Assembly: GCF_014898815.1 (NCBI RefSeq)
Contig: NW_026515433.1
Location: forward strand, 1,262,501-1,326,500
Length of the DNA stretch: 64,000 nucleotides
Reading direction: 5' to 3'
Origin: Panonychus citri
Lineage: Eukaryota > Arthropoda > Arachnida > Trombidiformes > Tetranychidae
Shown here: positions 47,743 to 62,255 of the stretch, piece by piece
Position numbering within the stretch: the stretch's first letter is position 1
Layout: each line of letters starts with the position of its first letter
Notes under the pieces: model-generated
The model's input: only the letters and a program-made list of their open reading frames with translations
Told to the model about the DNA's origin: nothing
Database searches by the model: none
Translations under genes and position numbers: made by a program

Positions 47743-48217
47743 TCTATTTACCATTTTTCAAAGGTTCATTGTTGCCAACACTGCAAAGATCATCCACTAA
47801 GAAAGGTGAGCTTTTTACTTCTAAAATATGCTTTTTCTTTCTTCTATCTCTAGTCATGATGATTCTACTCTTTTCAATATTTTAATCTTCTTTAGATGAG
47901 TCTCATCATTAAGAGGCTTTCGAAAAGGATAAGTGAAACCAACTTGCCCCCTGAAGTAAAATTTATGAAGACGAATAAATATTTGGACCATTTCAGAAAA
48001 GCGTTGCTGAAATATGAACTTCCGAAATGTAAACGCGTTTGAGTTCCCGCCTCCTCTCATTTCTTTATTCACTTTTTCGTTTCAACCTTATCACTTGTAT
48101 ATTCACCTTCTCACTTCTCACTTCCATATTCACCTTCTCACTTCCATATTCACCTTCTCACTTCCAAAGTACTGTTCAACTGTTACTGTCAATTACCTTT
48201 ACATAAAAAAATAAACA
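47743..48217. other. Intergenic with short tandem repeat
   Basis: No gene recognised. Holds the 20-bp repeat listed next and the start region of the LEM-domain gene. Confidence 0.5.
48102..48166. repeat. 20-bp tandem repeat, about three copies
   Basis: Unit TTCACCTTCTCACTTCCATA, about three copies, the first with a shortened second half. It lies 50-115 bases upstream of the LEM-domain start codon. Confidence 0.85.
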
Positions 48218-48629
48218 ATGAATAGTGAAGATGAAAATCTTAGAAAAAAACTTGATTCATTAGGATTTGTGTGCGGTCCGATCACTGACACCACAAGGTC
48301 AGTCCTTCAAAAAAAATGCCAATCGCTGGAAAAAGGTAAGTGAAAAGTGAGAAGTTAATTCAAACCTATTGATTGTTTTTTTAACTTCTTTATTTCTATA
48401 CACAGAGAAGTTCAAACGTAAACCCGTACCTGGACCAGTACAAACAAGACCCAAGGTAATTCAAAGTCCAAGGGAAAGTCCGAAAAAAAATGTGGTTCAT
48501 ATAAAGTGTTTGACCGACAAGGAATTGAGGGATCAATTGAAAACTTTTAATTATAATTGTGGACCAATTATTTCATCCACTCGCCATTTGTATGAAAACA
48601 AATTACAAGAATTTCTGAAAATGAAATGA
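48218..48629 (+). CDS. Small protein with two LEM(-like) domains, 2 exons
   Basis: Exons 48218-48335 and 48406-48629; 113 aa. Residues 1-39 (LRKKLDSLGF, CGPITDTTRSVLQKK) and about 78-113 (DKELRDQLKTFNYNCGPI, SSTRHLYENKLQEF) both match the LEM fold signature: xLRxxLxxxGxxxGPI then TTRxxYxxKL. They are joined by a basic Pro/Lys linker (KRKPVPGPVQTRPK). LEM domains bind BAF at the nuclear envelope, and a LEM-like domain followed by a LEM domain is the layout of LAP2 N-termini. There is no membrane segment, so this would be a soluble, unusually small member. Both introns and phases are clean. It could also be a recent duplicate trimmed from a larger LAP2/LEM gene. Confidence 0.8.
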
Positions 48630-48703
48630 AAATCAAAAAAAAATGAAATTTAAATGAAATGAAAATAAAATAAATGAAAATTGAATTATGGCGACAAAAA
48701 GGC

Positions 48704-49246
48704 TCATTTTCTTTTCAAATGTTTAACAGCCAATTCTTTCCATGTTGCAGTGGTGATCATGGTTTCCATGAATATTTTTAAAGTATCAAAAGGATACACC
48801 GAGTTGACAGTCTTTTTCTCCTCTTCCTTCATCGTCCAAGTCCGATTAGCTCGTTTTATATATAAGGAACCGGAAGCTTGGTGGTCACTTTGGGTGTGCG
48901 GCCATTGAATCTGTTTCTCGAGCTGAATATTTGGAGTAGTGCAAACAAAGTCAATACACGCTGATTCTCGCGTTGGTTCGCTCGAATTAGGTTTGAGCTG
49001 GTAATGTAATAACAACGATAATAAAACTCCTTCCCATTTCTCTCTCCCTGTTTTTTACTTGGTTTCCCATCCCAAATGTTTCGCAGGTTGAAATCGCCGA
49101 GAAGGACAATGGCTTCAACTGGTTTATGTTGTTTTCGGTTGTTATCTTGACCTCCAGTTATAGCTCTTGAACAAATAGAGGATAAACACGCCAGAAATAG
49201 CTTCATATCCTCAGTGTCACCATCCGGACCTCGGTGTAAATTTATA
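48704..49246 (-). pseudogene. Endonuclease/exonuclease/phosphatase domain fragment, frameshifted
   Basis: On the minus strand from about 49246: VINLHRGPDGDTEDM, later VLLGDFNLRNIW (the GDFN motif of EEP nucleases), then after a one-base frameshift SACIDFVCTT and TQSDHQA (the SDH motif with the catalytic His), and a stop at 48704. These are the later motifs of the AP-endonuclease-like fold used by LINE retrotransposons and some host nucleases. The frameshift lies in an A-run near 49055-49060, consistent with loss of one A, which may be mutation or sequencing error. The N-terminal half is missing because the satellite starts at about 49249. No reverse transcriptase is seen. Confidence 0.6.
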
Positions 49247-49372
49247 ACCGAAACTAATTGTTTCAGGTTGATTATATTTTGATCATATTGATGCTCACAA
49301 TTAAAAGTCTAGAATATGATCAACCCGCAACTAATTGTTTCAAGGTGATTTTTTCTGTAAAAGAAAAGTAAT

Positions 49373-49502
49373 GTTGAACCGATGTTCTTACTTTTTGAAA
49401 AGACAAAAAAATCGACTAAGATAATTGAAGTATCTTATAAAGACAATCAATTATCTTAGTCGATTTTTTCTTCTTTTAAAAAGGTAAGAACATCGGTTCA
49501 AC
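49373..49502. repeat. Satellite hairpin module 1
   Basis: Near-perfect inverted repeat with arms of about 55 bases, outer end GTTGAACCGATGTTCTTAC, inner end AATCGACTAAGATAATTG, loop about 20 bases. The string AAAGTAATGTTGAACCGATG occurs at the left edge and again just after the right edge, so the module is bracketed by a direct repeat. Confidence 0.9.
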
Positions 49503-51642
49503 ATCATTTTTTTCGCAAAAGAAAAGTAATGTTGAACCGATGTTCTAGAATATGATCAACCCAAAGTTAATTGTTTCAGGTTGATCATATTTTGATCATA
49601 TTAATAATCACAATTAAAAGTCCAAAATATGATCAACCCGAAGTTACTTGCTTACAGTTGATCATAGTGATAATCAAATTGATAATCACAATTAAATCTA
49701 GTGAACGATTCTAGCTGATTGTTTATGAACTAAATCAAATTGATTATAGTTGATCATATTTTGATGATATTGATTATCACAATTAAAAGTCCAAAATATG
49801 ATCAACCCGAAACTAATTGTTTCAGGTTGATTATATTTTGATCATATTGATGCTCACAATTAAAAGTCTAGAATATGATCAACCCAAAGTTAATTGTTTC
49901 AGGTTAATCATAGTTTGATCATATTAATAATCACAATTAAAAGTCTAGAATATGATCAACCCAAAGTTAATTGTTTCAGGTTGATCATATTGATAATCAC
50001 AATTAAAAGTCCAAAATATGATCAACCCGAAGTTACTTGCTTACAGTTGATCATAGTGATAATCAAATTGATAATCACAATTAAATCTAGTGAACGATTC
50101 TAGCTGATTGTTTATGAACTAAATCAAATTGATTATAGTTGATCATATTTTGATCATATTGATAATAACAATTAAAAGTCCAAAATATGATCAACCCGAA
50201 ACTAATTGTTTCAGGTTGATTATATTTTGATCATATTGATGCTCACAATTAAAAGTCTAGAATATGATCAACCCGAAACTAATTGTTTCAGTTTGATCAT
50301 ATTTTGATCATAATTAAAAGTCCAAAATATGATCAACCCGAAGTTACTTGTTTCAAGTTGATCATATTGTTAATCAAATTGTCAATCACAATTAAAAGTC
50401 CAAAATATGATCAACCCGAAACTAATTGTTTCAGGTTGATCATATTTTGATCATATTGATGCTCACAATTAAAAGTCCAAAATATGATCAACCCGAAACT
50501 AATTGTTTCAGGTTGATCATATTTTGATCATATTGATAATCACAATTAAATCTAGTGAACGATTCTAGCTGATTGTTTATGAACTTAAATCAAATTGATT
50601 AAGGTTGATTATATTTTGATCATGTTGATGCTCACAATTAAAAGTCTAGAATATGATCAACCCGAAACTAATTGTTTCAGTTTGATCATATTGATAATCA
50701 CAATTAAAGTCAAAATATGATCAACGGTTACTTGCTAAGTTGATCATAGTGATAATCAAATTGATAATCACAATTAAATCTAGTGAACGATTCTAGCTGA
50801 TTGTTTATGAACTAAATCAAATTGATTATAGTTGATCATATTTTGATCATATTGATAATCACAATTAAAAGTCCAAAATATGATCAACCCGAAACTAATT
50901 GTTTCAGGTTGATTATATTTTGATCATATTGATGCTCACAATTAAAAGTCTAGAATATGATCAACCCAAAGTTAATTGTTTCAGGTTAATCATAGTTTGA
51001 TCATATTAATAATCACAATTAAAAGTCTAGAATATGATCAACCCGAAGCTAATTGTTTCAGGTTGATCATATTTTGATCATATTGATGCTTACAATTAAA
51101 AGTCTAGAATATGATCAATCCAAAGTTAATTGTTTCAGTTTGATCATATTTTGATCATAATTAAAAGTCCAAAATATGATCAACCCGAAGTTACTTGCTT
51201 CAAGTTGATCATAGTGATAATCAAATTGATAATCACAATTAAATCTAGTGAACGATTCTAGCTGATTGTTTATGAACTAAATCATATTGATTATAGTTGA
51301 TCATATTTTGATCATATTGATAATAACAATTAAAAGTCCAAAATATGATCAACCCGAAACTAATTGTTTCAGGTTGATTATATTTTGATCATATTGATGC
51401 TCACAATTAAAAGTCTAGAATATGATCAACTCAAAGTTAATTGTTTCAGGTTGATCATATTTTGATCATATTGATAATCACAATTAAATCTAGTGAACGA
51501 TTCTAGCTGATTGTTTATGAACTTAAATCAAATTGATTATAGTTGATTATATTTTGATCATATTGATGCTCACAATTAAAAGTCTAGAATATGATCAACA
51601 AACTAATTGTTTCAAGTTGATTTTTCTGTAAAGAAAAGTAAT

Positions 51643-51763
51643 GTTGAACCGATGTTCTTACTTTTGAAAGACAAAAATCGACTAAGATAATTGAAGTATC
51701 TTATAAAGACAATCAATTATCTTAGTCGATTTTTCTTCTTTAAAGGTAGAACATCAGTTCAAC
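51643..51763. repeat. Satellite hairpin module 2 (shortened homopolymers)
   Basis: Same module as at 49373 but with almost every run of three or more identical bases reduced by one or more, giving 121 instead of 130 bases. Confidence 0.9.
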
Positions 51764-52867
51764 ATCATTTTCGTAAAGAAAAGTAATGTTGAACCGATGT
51801 TCTAGAATATGAGCAATCCAAAGTTAATTGTTTCAGTTTGATCATATTGATGCTCACAATTAAAAGTCTAGAATATGATCAACCCAAAGTTAATTGTTTC
51901 AGGTTAATCATAGTTTGATCATATTAATAATCACAATTAAAAGTCTAGAATATGATCAACCCAAAGTTAATTGTTTCAGGTTGATCATATTTTGATCATA
52001 TTAATAATCACAATTAAAAGTCCAAATATGATCAACGAAGTTACTTCAAGTTGATCATAGTGATAATCAAATTGATAATCACAATTAAATCTAGTTAACG
52101 ATTCTAGCTGATTGTTTATGAACTAAATCAAATTGATTATAGTTGATCATATTTTGATCATATTGATAATAACAATTAAAAGTCCAAAATATGATCAACC
52201 CGAAACTAATTGTTTCAGGTTGATTATATTTTGATCATATTGATGCTCACAATTAAAAGTCTAGAATATGATCAACCCGAAACTAATTGTTTCAGTTTGA
52301 TCATATTTTGATCATAATTAAAAGTCCAAAATATGATCAACCCGAAGTTACTTGCTTCAAGTTGATCATATTGTTAATCAAATTGTCAATCACAATTAAA
52401 AGTCCAAAATATGATCAACCCGAAGTTACTTGTTTCAAGTTGATCATATTTTGATCATATTGATGCTCACAATTAAAAGTCCAAAATATGATCAACCCGA
52501 AACTAATTGTTTCAGGTTGATTATATTTTGATCATATTGATGCTCACAATTAAAAGTCTAGAATATGATCAACTCAAAGTTAATTGTTTCAGGTTGATCA
52601 TATTTTGATCATATTGATAATCACAATTAAAAGTCTAGAATATGATCAACCCAAAGTTAATTGTTTCAGGTTGATTATATTTTGATCATATTGATAATCA
52701 CAATTAAATCTAGTGAACGATTCTAGCTGATTGTTTATGAACTTAAATCAAATTGATTATAGTTGATTATATTTTGATCATATTGATGCTCACAATTAAA
52801 AGTCTAGAATATGATCAACCCGAAACTAATTGTTTCAAGTTGATTTTTTCTGTAAAAGAAAAGTAAT

Positions 52868-52997
52868 GTTGAACCGATGTTCTTACTTTTTGAAAAGACA
52901 AAAAAATCGACTAAGATAATTGAAGTATCTTATAAAGACAATCAATTATCTTAGTCGATTTTTTCTTCTTTTAAAAAGGTAAGAACATCGGTTCAAC
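52868..52997. repeat. Satellite hairpin module 3
   Basis: Full-length copy, 130 bases, nearly identical to module 1. Confidence 0.9.
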
Positions 52998-55413
52998 ATC
53001 ATTTTTTTCGTAAAAGAAAAGTAATGTTGAACCGATGTTCTAGAATATGAGCAATCCAAAGTTAATTGTTTCAGTTTGATCATATTGATGCTCACAATTA
53101 AAAGTCTAGAATATGATCAACCCAAAGTTAATTGTTTCAGGTTAATCATAGTTTGATCATATTAATAATCACAATTAAAAGTCTAGAATATGATCAACCC
53201 AAAGCTAATTGTTTCAGGTTGATCATATTTTGATCATATTAATAATCACAATTAAAGTCAAAATGATCAACCAAGTTACTTGCTTCAGTTGATCATAGTG
53301 ATAATCAAATTGATAATCACAATTAAATCTAGTTAACGATTCTAGCTGATTGTTTATGAACTAAATCAAATTGATTATAGTTGATCATATTTTGATCATA
53401 TTGATAATAACAATTAAAGTCCAAAATATGATCAACGAAACTAATTGTTTCAGTTTGATCATATTTTGATCATAATTAAAGTCAAAATATGATCAACCCG
53501 AGTTACTTGCTTCAGTTGATCATAGTGATAATCAAATTGATAATCACAATTAAATCTAGTGAACGATTCTAGCTGATTGTTTATGAACTTAAATCAAATT
53601 GATTAAGGTTGATTATATTTTGATCATGTTGATGCTCACAATTAAAAGTCTAGAATATGATCAACCCGAAACTAATTGTTTCAGTTTGATCATATTGATA
53701 ATCACAATTAAAAGTCCAAAATATGATCAACCCGAAGTTACTTGCTTCAAGTTGATCATAGTGATAATCAAATTGATAATCACAATTAAATCTAGTGAAC
53801 GATTCTAGCTGATTGTTTATGAACTAAATCAAATTGATTATAGTTGATCATATTTTGATCATATTGATAATCACAATTAAAAGTCCAAAATATGATCAAC
53901 CCGAAGCTAATTGTTTCAGGTTGATCATATTTTGATCATATTGATGCTTACAATTCAAAGTCTAGAATATGATCAATCCAAAGTTAATTGTTTCAGTTTG
54001 ATCATATTTTGATCATAATTAAAAGTCCAAAATATGATCAACCCGAAGTTACTTGCTTTAAGTTGATCATATTTTGATCATATTGATGCTCACAATTAAA
54101 AGTCCAAAATATGATCAACCCGAAACTAATTGTTTCAGGTTGATTATATTTTGATCATATTGATGCTCACAATTAAAAGTCTAGAATATGATCAACTCAA
54201 AGTTAATTGTTTCAGGTTGATCATATTTTGATCATATTGAATATCACAATTAAATCTAGTGAACGATTCTAGCTGATTGTTTATGAACTTAAATCAAATT
54301 GATTATAGTTGATTATTTTGATCATATTGATGCTCTTAAAAGTCAAAATATGATCAACGAAACTAATTTTTCAGGTTGATTATATTTTGATCATATACAA
54401 TTAAAAGTCTAGAATGATCAACTCAAAGTTAATTGTTTCAGGTTGATCATATTTTGATCATATTGAATATCACAATTAAATCTAGTGAACGATTCTAGCT
54501 GATTGTTTATGAACTTAAATCAAATTGATTATAGTTGATTATATTTTGATCATATTGATGCTCACAATTAAAAGTCCAAAATATGATCAACCCGAAACTA
54601 ATTGTTTCAGGTTGATCATATTGATAATCACAATTAAAAGTCCAAAATATGATCAACCCGAAGTTACTTGCTTCAAGTTGATCATAGTGATAATCAAATT
54701 GATAATCACAATTAAATCTAGTGAACGATTCTAGCTGATTGTTTATGAACTAAATCAAATTGATTATAGTTGATCATATTTTGATCATATTGAATATCAC
54801 AATTAAATCTAGAATATGATCAACGAAACTAATTGTTTCAGGTTGATTATATTTTGATCATATTGATGCTCACAATTAAAAGTCTAGAATATGATCAACC
54901 CAAAGTTAATTGTTTCAGGTTAATCATAGTTTGATCATATTAATAATCACAATTAAAAGTCTAGAATATGATCAACCCGAAGCTAATTGTTTCAGGTTGA
55001 TCATATTTTGATCATATTGATGCACAATTAAAAGTCTAGAATATGATCAATCCAAAGTTAATTGTTTCAGTTTGATCATATTTTGATCATAATTAAAGTC
55101 CAATATGATCAACCGAAGTTACTTGTTCAAGTTGATCATAGTGATAATCAAATTGATAATCACAATTAAATCTAGTGAACGATTCTAGCTGATTGTTTAT
55201 GAACTAAATCATATTGATTATAGTTGATCATATTTTGATCATATTGATAATCACAATTAAATCTAGTGAACGATTCTAGCTGATTGTTTATGAACTTAAA
55301 TCAAATTGATTATAGTTGATTATATTTTGATCATATTGATGCTCACAATTAAAGTCTAGAATATGATCAACCCAAACTAATTGTTTCAAGTTGATTTTTC
55401 TGTAAAAGAAAAT

Positions 55414-55535
55414 GTTGAACCGATGTTCTTACTTTTGAAAGACAAAAAATCGACTAAGATAATTGATATCTTATAAAGACAATCAATTATCTTAGTCGAT
55501 TTTTCTTCTTTAAAAGGTAAGAACATCAGTTCAAC
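55414..55535. repeat. Satellite hairpin module 4 (shortened)
   Basis: Shortened copy; shares its particular deletions (AATTGATATC in the loop, GAAAATGTTG before the arm) with module 8. Confidence 0.9.
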
Positions 55536-56388
55536 ATCATTTTCGCAAAGAAAAGTAATGTTGAACCGATGTTCTGAATATGAGCAATCAAAGTTAATTG
55601 TTTCAGTTTGATCATATTGATGCTCACATTAAAAGTCTAGAATATGATCAACCCAAAGTTAATTGTTTCAGGTTAATCATAGTTTGATCATATTAATCAC
55701 AATTAAAGTCTAGAATATGATCAACCCAAAGTTAATTGTTTCAGGTTGATCATATTTTGATCATATTAATAATCACAATTAAAGTCAAAATATGATCAAC
55801 CCAAGTTACTTCAAGTTGATCATAGTGATAATCAAATTGATCACAATTAAATCTAGTTAACGATTCTAGCTGATTGTTTATGAACTAAATCAAATTGATT
55901 ATAGTTGATCATATTTTGATCATATTGATAATAACAATTAAAGTCAAAATATGATCAACAAACTAATTGTTTCAGGTTGATTATATTTTGATCATGATGC
56001 TCACAATTAAAGTCTGAATATGATCATAGAAACTAATTGTTTCAGTTGATCATATTTTGATCATAATTAAAGTCCAAAATATGATCAACGAGTTACTTGC
56101 TTCAAGTTGATCATATTGTTAATCAAATGTCAATCACAATTAAAAGTCCAAAATATGATGATCAACGAAGTTACTTGTTTCAAGTTGATCATATTTTGAT
56201 CATGATAATCACAATTAAATCTAGTGAACGATTCTAGCTGATTGTTTATGAACTTAAATCAAATTGATTATAGTTGATTATATTTTGATCATATTGATGC
56301 TCACAATTAAAAGTCTAGAATATGATCAACCCGAAACTAATTGTTTCAAGTTGATTTTTTCTGTAAAAGAAAAGTAATGTTGAACCGA

Positions 56389-56508
56389 TGTTCTTACTTT
56401 TTGAAAAGACAAAAAAATCGACTAAGATAATTGAAGTATCTTATAAAGACAATCAATTATCTTAGTCGATTTTTTCTTCTTTTAAAAAGGTAAGAACATC
56501 GGTTCAAC
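56389..56508. repeat. Satellite hairpin module 5
   Basis: Copy of the module with full-length homopolymer runs, as in modules 1 and 3; edges accurate to a few bases. Confidence 0.85.
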
Positions 56509-58497
56509 ATCATTTTTTTCGTAAAAGAAAAGTAATGTTGAACCGATGTTCTAGAATATGAGCAATCCAAAGTTAATTGTTTCAGTTTGATCATATTGAT
56601 GCTCACAATTAAAAGTCTAGAATATGATCAACCCAAAGTTAATTGTTTCAGGTTAATCATAGTTTGATCATATTAATAATCACAATTAAAAGTCTAGAAT
56701 ATGATCAACCCAAAGTTAATTGTTTCAGGTTGATCATATTTTGATCATATTAATAATCACAATTAAAAGTCCAAAATATGATCAACCCGAAGTTACTTGC
56801 TTCAAGTTGATCATAGTGATAATCAAATTGATAATCACAATTAAATCTAGTTAACGATTCTAGCTGATTGTTTATGAACTAAATCAAATTGATTATAGTT
56901 GATCATATTTTGATCATATTGATAATAACAATTAAAAGTCCAAAATATGATCAACCCGAAACTAATTGTTTCAGTTTGATCATATTTTGATCATAATTAA
57001 AAGTCCAAAATATGATCAACCCGAAGTTACTTGCTTCAAGTTGATCATATTGTTAATCAAATTGTCAATCACAATTAAAAGTCCAAAATATGATCAACCC
57101 GAAGTTACTTGTTTCAAGTTGATCATATTTTGATCATATTGATGCTCACAATTAAAAGTCCAAAATATGATCAACCCGAAACTAATTGTTTCAGGTTGAT
57201 TATATTTTGATCATATTGATGCTCACAATTAAAAGTCTAGAATATGATCAACTCAAAGTTAATTGTTTCAGGTTGATCATATTTTGATCATATTGATAAT
57301 CACAATTAAAAGTCTAGAATATGATCAACCCAAAGTTAATTGTTTCAGGTTGATTATATTTTGATCATATTGATAATCACAATTAAATCTAGTGAACGAT
57401 TCTAGCTAATTGTTTATGAACTTAAATCAAATTGATTATAGTTGACCATATTTTGATTATATTGATAATCACAATTAAAAGTCTAGAATATGATCATCCC
57501 AAAGTTAATTGTTTCAGGTTGATCATATTTTGATCATATTGATAATCACAATTAAAAGTCTAGAATATGATCAACCCAAAGTTAATTGTTTCAGGTTGAT
57601 TATATTTTGATCATATTGATAATCACAATTAAATCTAGTGAACGATTCTAGCTAATTGTTTATGAACTTAAATCAAATTGATTATAGTTGATCGTATTGT
57701 TGATCATATTGATAATCACAATGAAAAGTCTAGAATATGATCAACCCGAAACTAATTGTTTCAGGTTGATCATATTTTGATCAAATTGATCGTATTGATA
57801 ATCACAATCTAGTGAACGATTCTAGCTGATTGTTTATGAACTTAAATCAAATTGATTATAGTTGACCATATTTTGATTATATTGATAATCACAATTAAAA
57901 GTCTAGAATATGATCATCCCAAAGTTAATTGTTTCAGGTTGATCATATTTTGATCATATTGATAATCACAATTAAAAGTCTAGAATATGATCAACCCAAA
58001 GTTAATGTTTCAGGTTGATCATATTGATAATCACATTAAAGTCAAAATATGATCAACGGTTACGTTTCAAGTTGATCATATTTTGATCATATTGATGCTC
58101 TAATTAAAGTCAAAATATGATCAACCCGAAACTAATTGTTTCAGGTTGATTATATTTTGATCATATTGATGCTCACAATTAAAAGTCTAGAATATGATCA
58201 ACTCAAAGTTAATTGTTTCAGGTTGATCATATTTTGATCATATTGATAATCACAATTAAATCTAGTGAACGATTCTAGCTGATTGTTTATGAACTTAAAT
58301 CAAATTGATTATAGTTGATCGTATTGTTGATCATATTGATAATCACAATGAAAAGTCTAGAATATGATCAACCCAAAGTGAATTGTTTCAGGTTGATCAT
58401 ATTTTGATCATACTGATAATCACAATTAAAAGTCTAGAATATGATCAACCCGAAACTAATTGTTTCAAGTTGATTTTTTCTGTAAAAGAAAAGTAAT

Positions 58498-58625
58498 GTT
58501 GAACCGATGTTCTTACTTTTTGAAGAGACGAAAAATCGACTAAGATAATTGAAGTATCTTATAAAGACAATCAATTATCTTAGTCGATTTTTTCTTCTTT
58601 TAAAAAGGTAAGAACATCGGTTCAA
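58498..58625. repeat. Satellite hairpin module 6
   Basis: Near full-length copy; the left arm has GAAGAGACGAAAAATCG in place of GAAAAGACAAAAAAATCG. Confidence 0.9.
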
Positions 58626-60112
58626 CATCATTTTTTTCGTAAAAGAAAAGTAATGTTGAACCGATGTTCTAGAATATGAGCAATCCAAAGTTAATTGTTT
58701 CAGTTTGATCATATTGATAATCACAATTAAAAGTCCAAAATATGATCAACCCGAAGTTACTTGCTTCAAGTTGATCATAGTGATAATCAAATTGATAATC
58801 ACAATTAAATCTAGTGAACGATTCTAGCTGATTGTTTATGAACTAAATCAAATTGATTATAGTTGATCATATTTTGATCATATTGATAATCACAATTAAA
58901 AGTCCAAAATATGATCAACCCGAAACTAATTGTTTCAGGTTGATTATATTTTGATCATATTGATGCTCACAATTAAAAGTCTAGAATATGATCAACCCAA
59001 AGTTAATTGTTTCAGGTTAATCATAGTTTGATCATATTGATAATCACAATTAAAAGTCCAAAATATGATCAACCCGAAGCTTATTGTTTCAGGTTGATCA
59101 TATTTTGATCATATTGATGCTTACAATTAAAAGTCTAGAATATGATCAATCCAAAGTTAATTGTTTCAGTTTGATCATAGTTTGATCATATTAATAATCA
59201 CAATTAAAAGTCTAGAATATGATCAACCCAAAGTTAATTGTTTCAGGTTGATCATATTTTGATCATATTGATAATCACAATTAAAAGTCCAAAATATGAT
59301 CAACAAGTTACTTGTTTCAGGTTGATCATATTTTGATCATATTGATGCTTACAATTAAAAGTCTAGAATATGATCAATCCAAAGTTAATTGTTTCAGTTT
59401 GATCATATTTTGATCATAATTAAAAGTCCAAAATATGATCAACCCGAAGTTACTTGCTTCAAGTTGATCATAGTGATAATCAAATTGATAATCACAATTA
59501 AATCTAGTGAACGATTCTAGCTGATTGTTTATGAACTAAATCATATTGATTATAGTTGATCATATTTTGATCATATTGATAATAACAATTAAAAGTCCTA
59601 AATATGATCAACCCGAAACTAATTGTTTCAGGTTGATTATATTTTGATCATATTGATGCTCACAATTAAAAGTCTAGAATATGATCAACCCAAAGTTAAT
59701 TGTTTCAGGTTAATCATAGTTTGATCATATTAATAATCACAATTAAAAGTCTAGAATATGATCAACCCAAAGTTAATTGTTTCAGGTTGATCATATTTTG
59801 ATCATATTGATAATCACAATTAAAAGTCCAAAATATGATCAACCCGAAGCTTATTGTTTCAGGTTGATCATATTTTGATCATATTGATGCTTACAATTAA
59901 AAGTCTAGAATATGATCAATCCAAAGTTAATTGTTTCAGTTTGATCATATTGATAATCACAATTAAAAGTCCTAAATATGATCAACCCGAAGTTACTTGC
60001 TTCAAGTTGATCATAGTGATAATCATATTAATAATCACAATTAAAAGTCTAGAATATGATCAACCCGAAACTAATTGTTTCAAGTTGATTTTTTCTGTAA
60101 AAGAAAAGTAAT

Positions 60113-60239
60113 GTTGAACCGATGTTCTTACTTTTTGAAAAGACAAAAAAATCGACTAAGATAATTGAAGTATCTTATAAAGACAATCAATTATCTTAGT
60201 CGATTTTTCTTCTTTAAAAGGTAAGAACATCAGTTCAAC
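60113..60239. repeat. Satellite hairpin module 7 (right arm shortened)
   Basis: The left arm is full-length, the right arm has shortened runs and CATCAGTTC in place of CATCGGTTC. The switch from normal to shortened runs happens inside the module. Confidence 0.9.
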
Positions 60240-62255
60240 ATCATTTTCGTAAAAGAAAAGTAATGTTGAACCGATGTTCTAGAATATGATCAACAAAGTT
60301 AATTGTTTCAGTTTGATCATATTGATAATCACAATTAAAGTCCAAAATATGATCAACGGTTACCTTCAGTTGATCATAGTGATAATCAAATTGATAATCA
60401 CAATTAAATCTAGTGAACGATTCTAGCTGATTGTTTATGAACTTAAATCAAATTGATTAAGGTTGATTATATTTTGATCATGTTGATGCTCACAATTAAA
60501 AGTCTAGAATATGATCAACCCGAAACTAATTGTTTCAGTTTGATCATATTGATAATCACAATTAAAAGTCCAAAATATGATCAACCCGAAGTTACTTGCT
60601 TCAAGTTGATCATAGTGATAATCAAATTGATAATCACAATTAAATCTAGTGAACGATTCTAGCTGATTGTTTATGAACTAAATCAAATTGATTATAGTTG
60701 ATCATATTTTGATCATATTGATAATCACAATTAAAAGTCCAAAATATGATCAACCCGAAGCTTATTGTTTCAGGTTGATCATATTTTGATCATATTGATG
60801 CTTACAATTAAAAGTCTAGAATATGATCAATCCAAAGTTAATTGTTTCAGTTTGATCATATTTTGATCATAATTAAAGTCCAAAATATGATCAACAGTTA
60901 CTTCAAGTTGATCATATTTTGATCATAATAATCACAATTAAAGTCAAAATATGATCAACCCGAAACTAATTGTTTCAGGTTGATTATATTTTGATCATAT
61001 TGATAATCATTAAAAGTCTAGAATATGATCAACTCAAAGTTAATTGTTTCAGGTTGATCATATTTTGATCATATTGAATATCTGTGAACGATTCTAGCTG
61101 ATTGTTTATGAACTTAAATCAAATTGATTATAGTTGATTATTTTGATCATATTGATGCTCTTAAAAGTCAAAATATGATCAACGAAACTAATTTTTCAGG
61201 TTGATTATATTTTGATCATATTGATGCTCACAATTAAAAGTCTAGAATATGATCAACTCAAAGTTAATTGTTTCAGGTTGATCATATTTTGATCATATTG
61301 ATAATCACAATTAAATCTAGTGAACGATTCTAGCTGATTGTTTATGAACTTAAATCAAATTGATTATAGTTGATTATATTTTGATCATATTGATGCTCAC
61401 AATTAAAAGTCTAGAATATGATCAACCCGAAACTAATTGTTTCAGTTTGATCATATTGATAATCACAATTAAAAGTCCAAAATATGATCAACCCGAAGTT
61501 ACTTGCTTCAAGTTGATCATAGTGATAATCAAATTGATAATCACAATTAAATCTAGTGAACGATTCTAGCTGATTGTTTATGAACTAAATCAAATTGATT
61601 ATAGTTGATCATATTTTGATCATATTGAATATCACAATTAAATCTAGAATATGATCAACGAAACTAATTGTTTCAGGTTGATTATATTTTGATCATATTG
61701 ATGCTCACAATTAAAAGTCTAGAATATGATCAACCCAAAGTTAATTGTTTCAGGTTAATCATAGTTTGATCATATTAATAATCACAATTAAAAGTCTAGA
61801 ATATGATCAACCCGAAGCTAATTGTTTCAGGTTGATCATATTTTGATCATATTGATGCTTACAATTAAAAGTCTAGAATATGATCAATCCAAAGTTAATT
61901 GTTTCAGTTTGATCATATTTTGATCATAATTAAAAGTCCAAAATATGATCAACCCGAAGTTACTTGCTTCAAGTTGATCATAGTGATAATCAAATTGATA
62001 ATCACAATTAAATCTAGTGAACGATTCTAGCTGATTGTTTATGAACTAAATCATATTGATTATAGTTGATCATATTTTGATCATATTGATAATCACAATT
62101 AAATCTAGTGAACGATTCTAGCTGATTGTTTATGAACTTAAATCAAATTGATTATAGTTGATTATATTTTGATCATATTGATGCTCACAATTAAAGTCTA
62201 GAATATGATCAACCCAAACTAATTGTTTCAAGTTGATTTTTCTGTAAAAGAAAAT

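Noticed and set aside
49894..61569. Repeated 69-85 codon open frames in the satellite (LIITIKSxxYDQP type)
   Set aside because: They follow the satellite unit exactly, recur with every unit phase and have no start context or family; they are by-products of the repeat.
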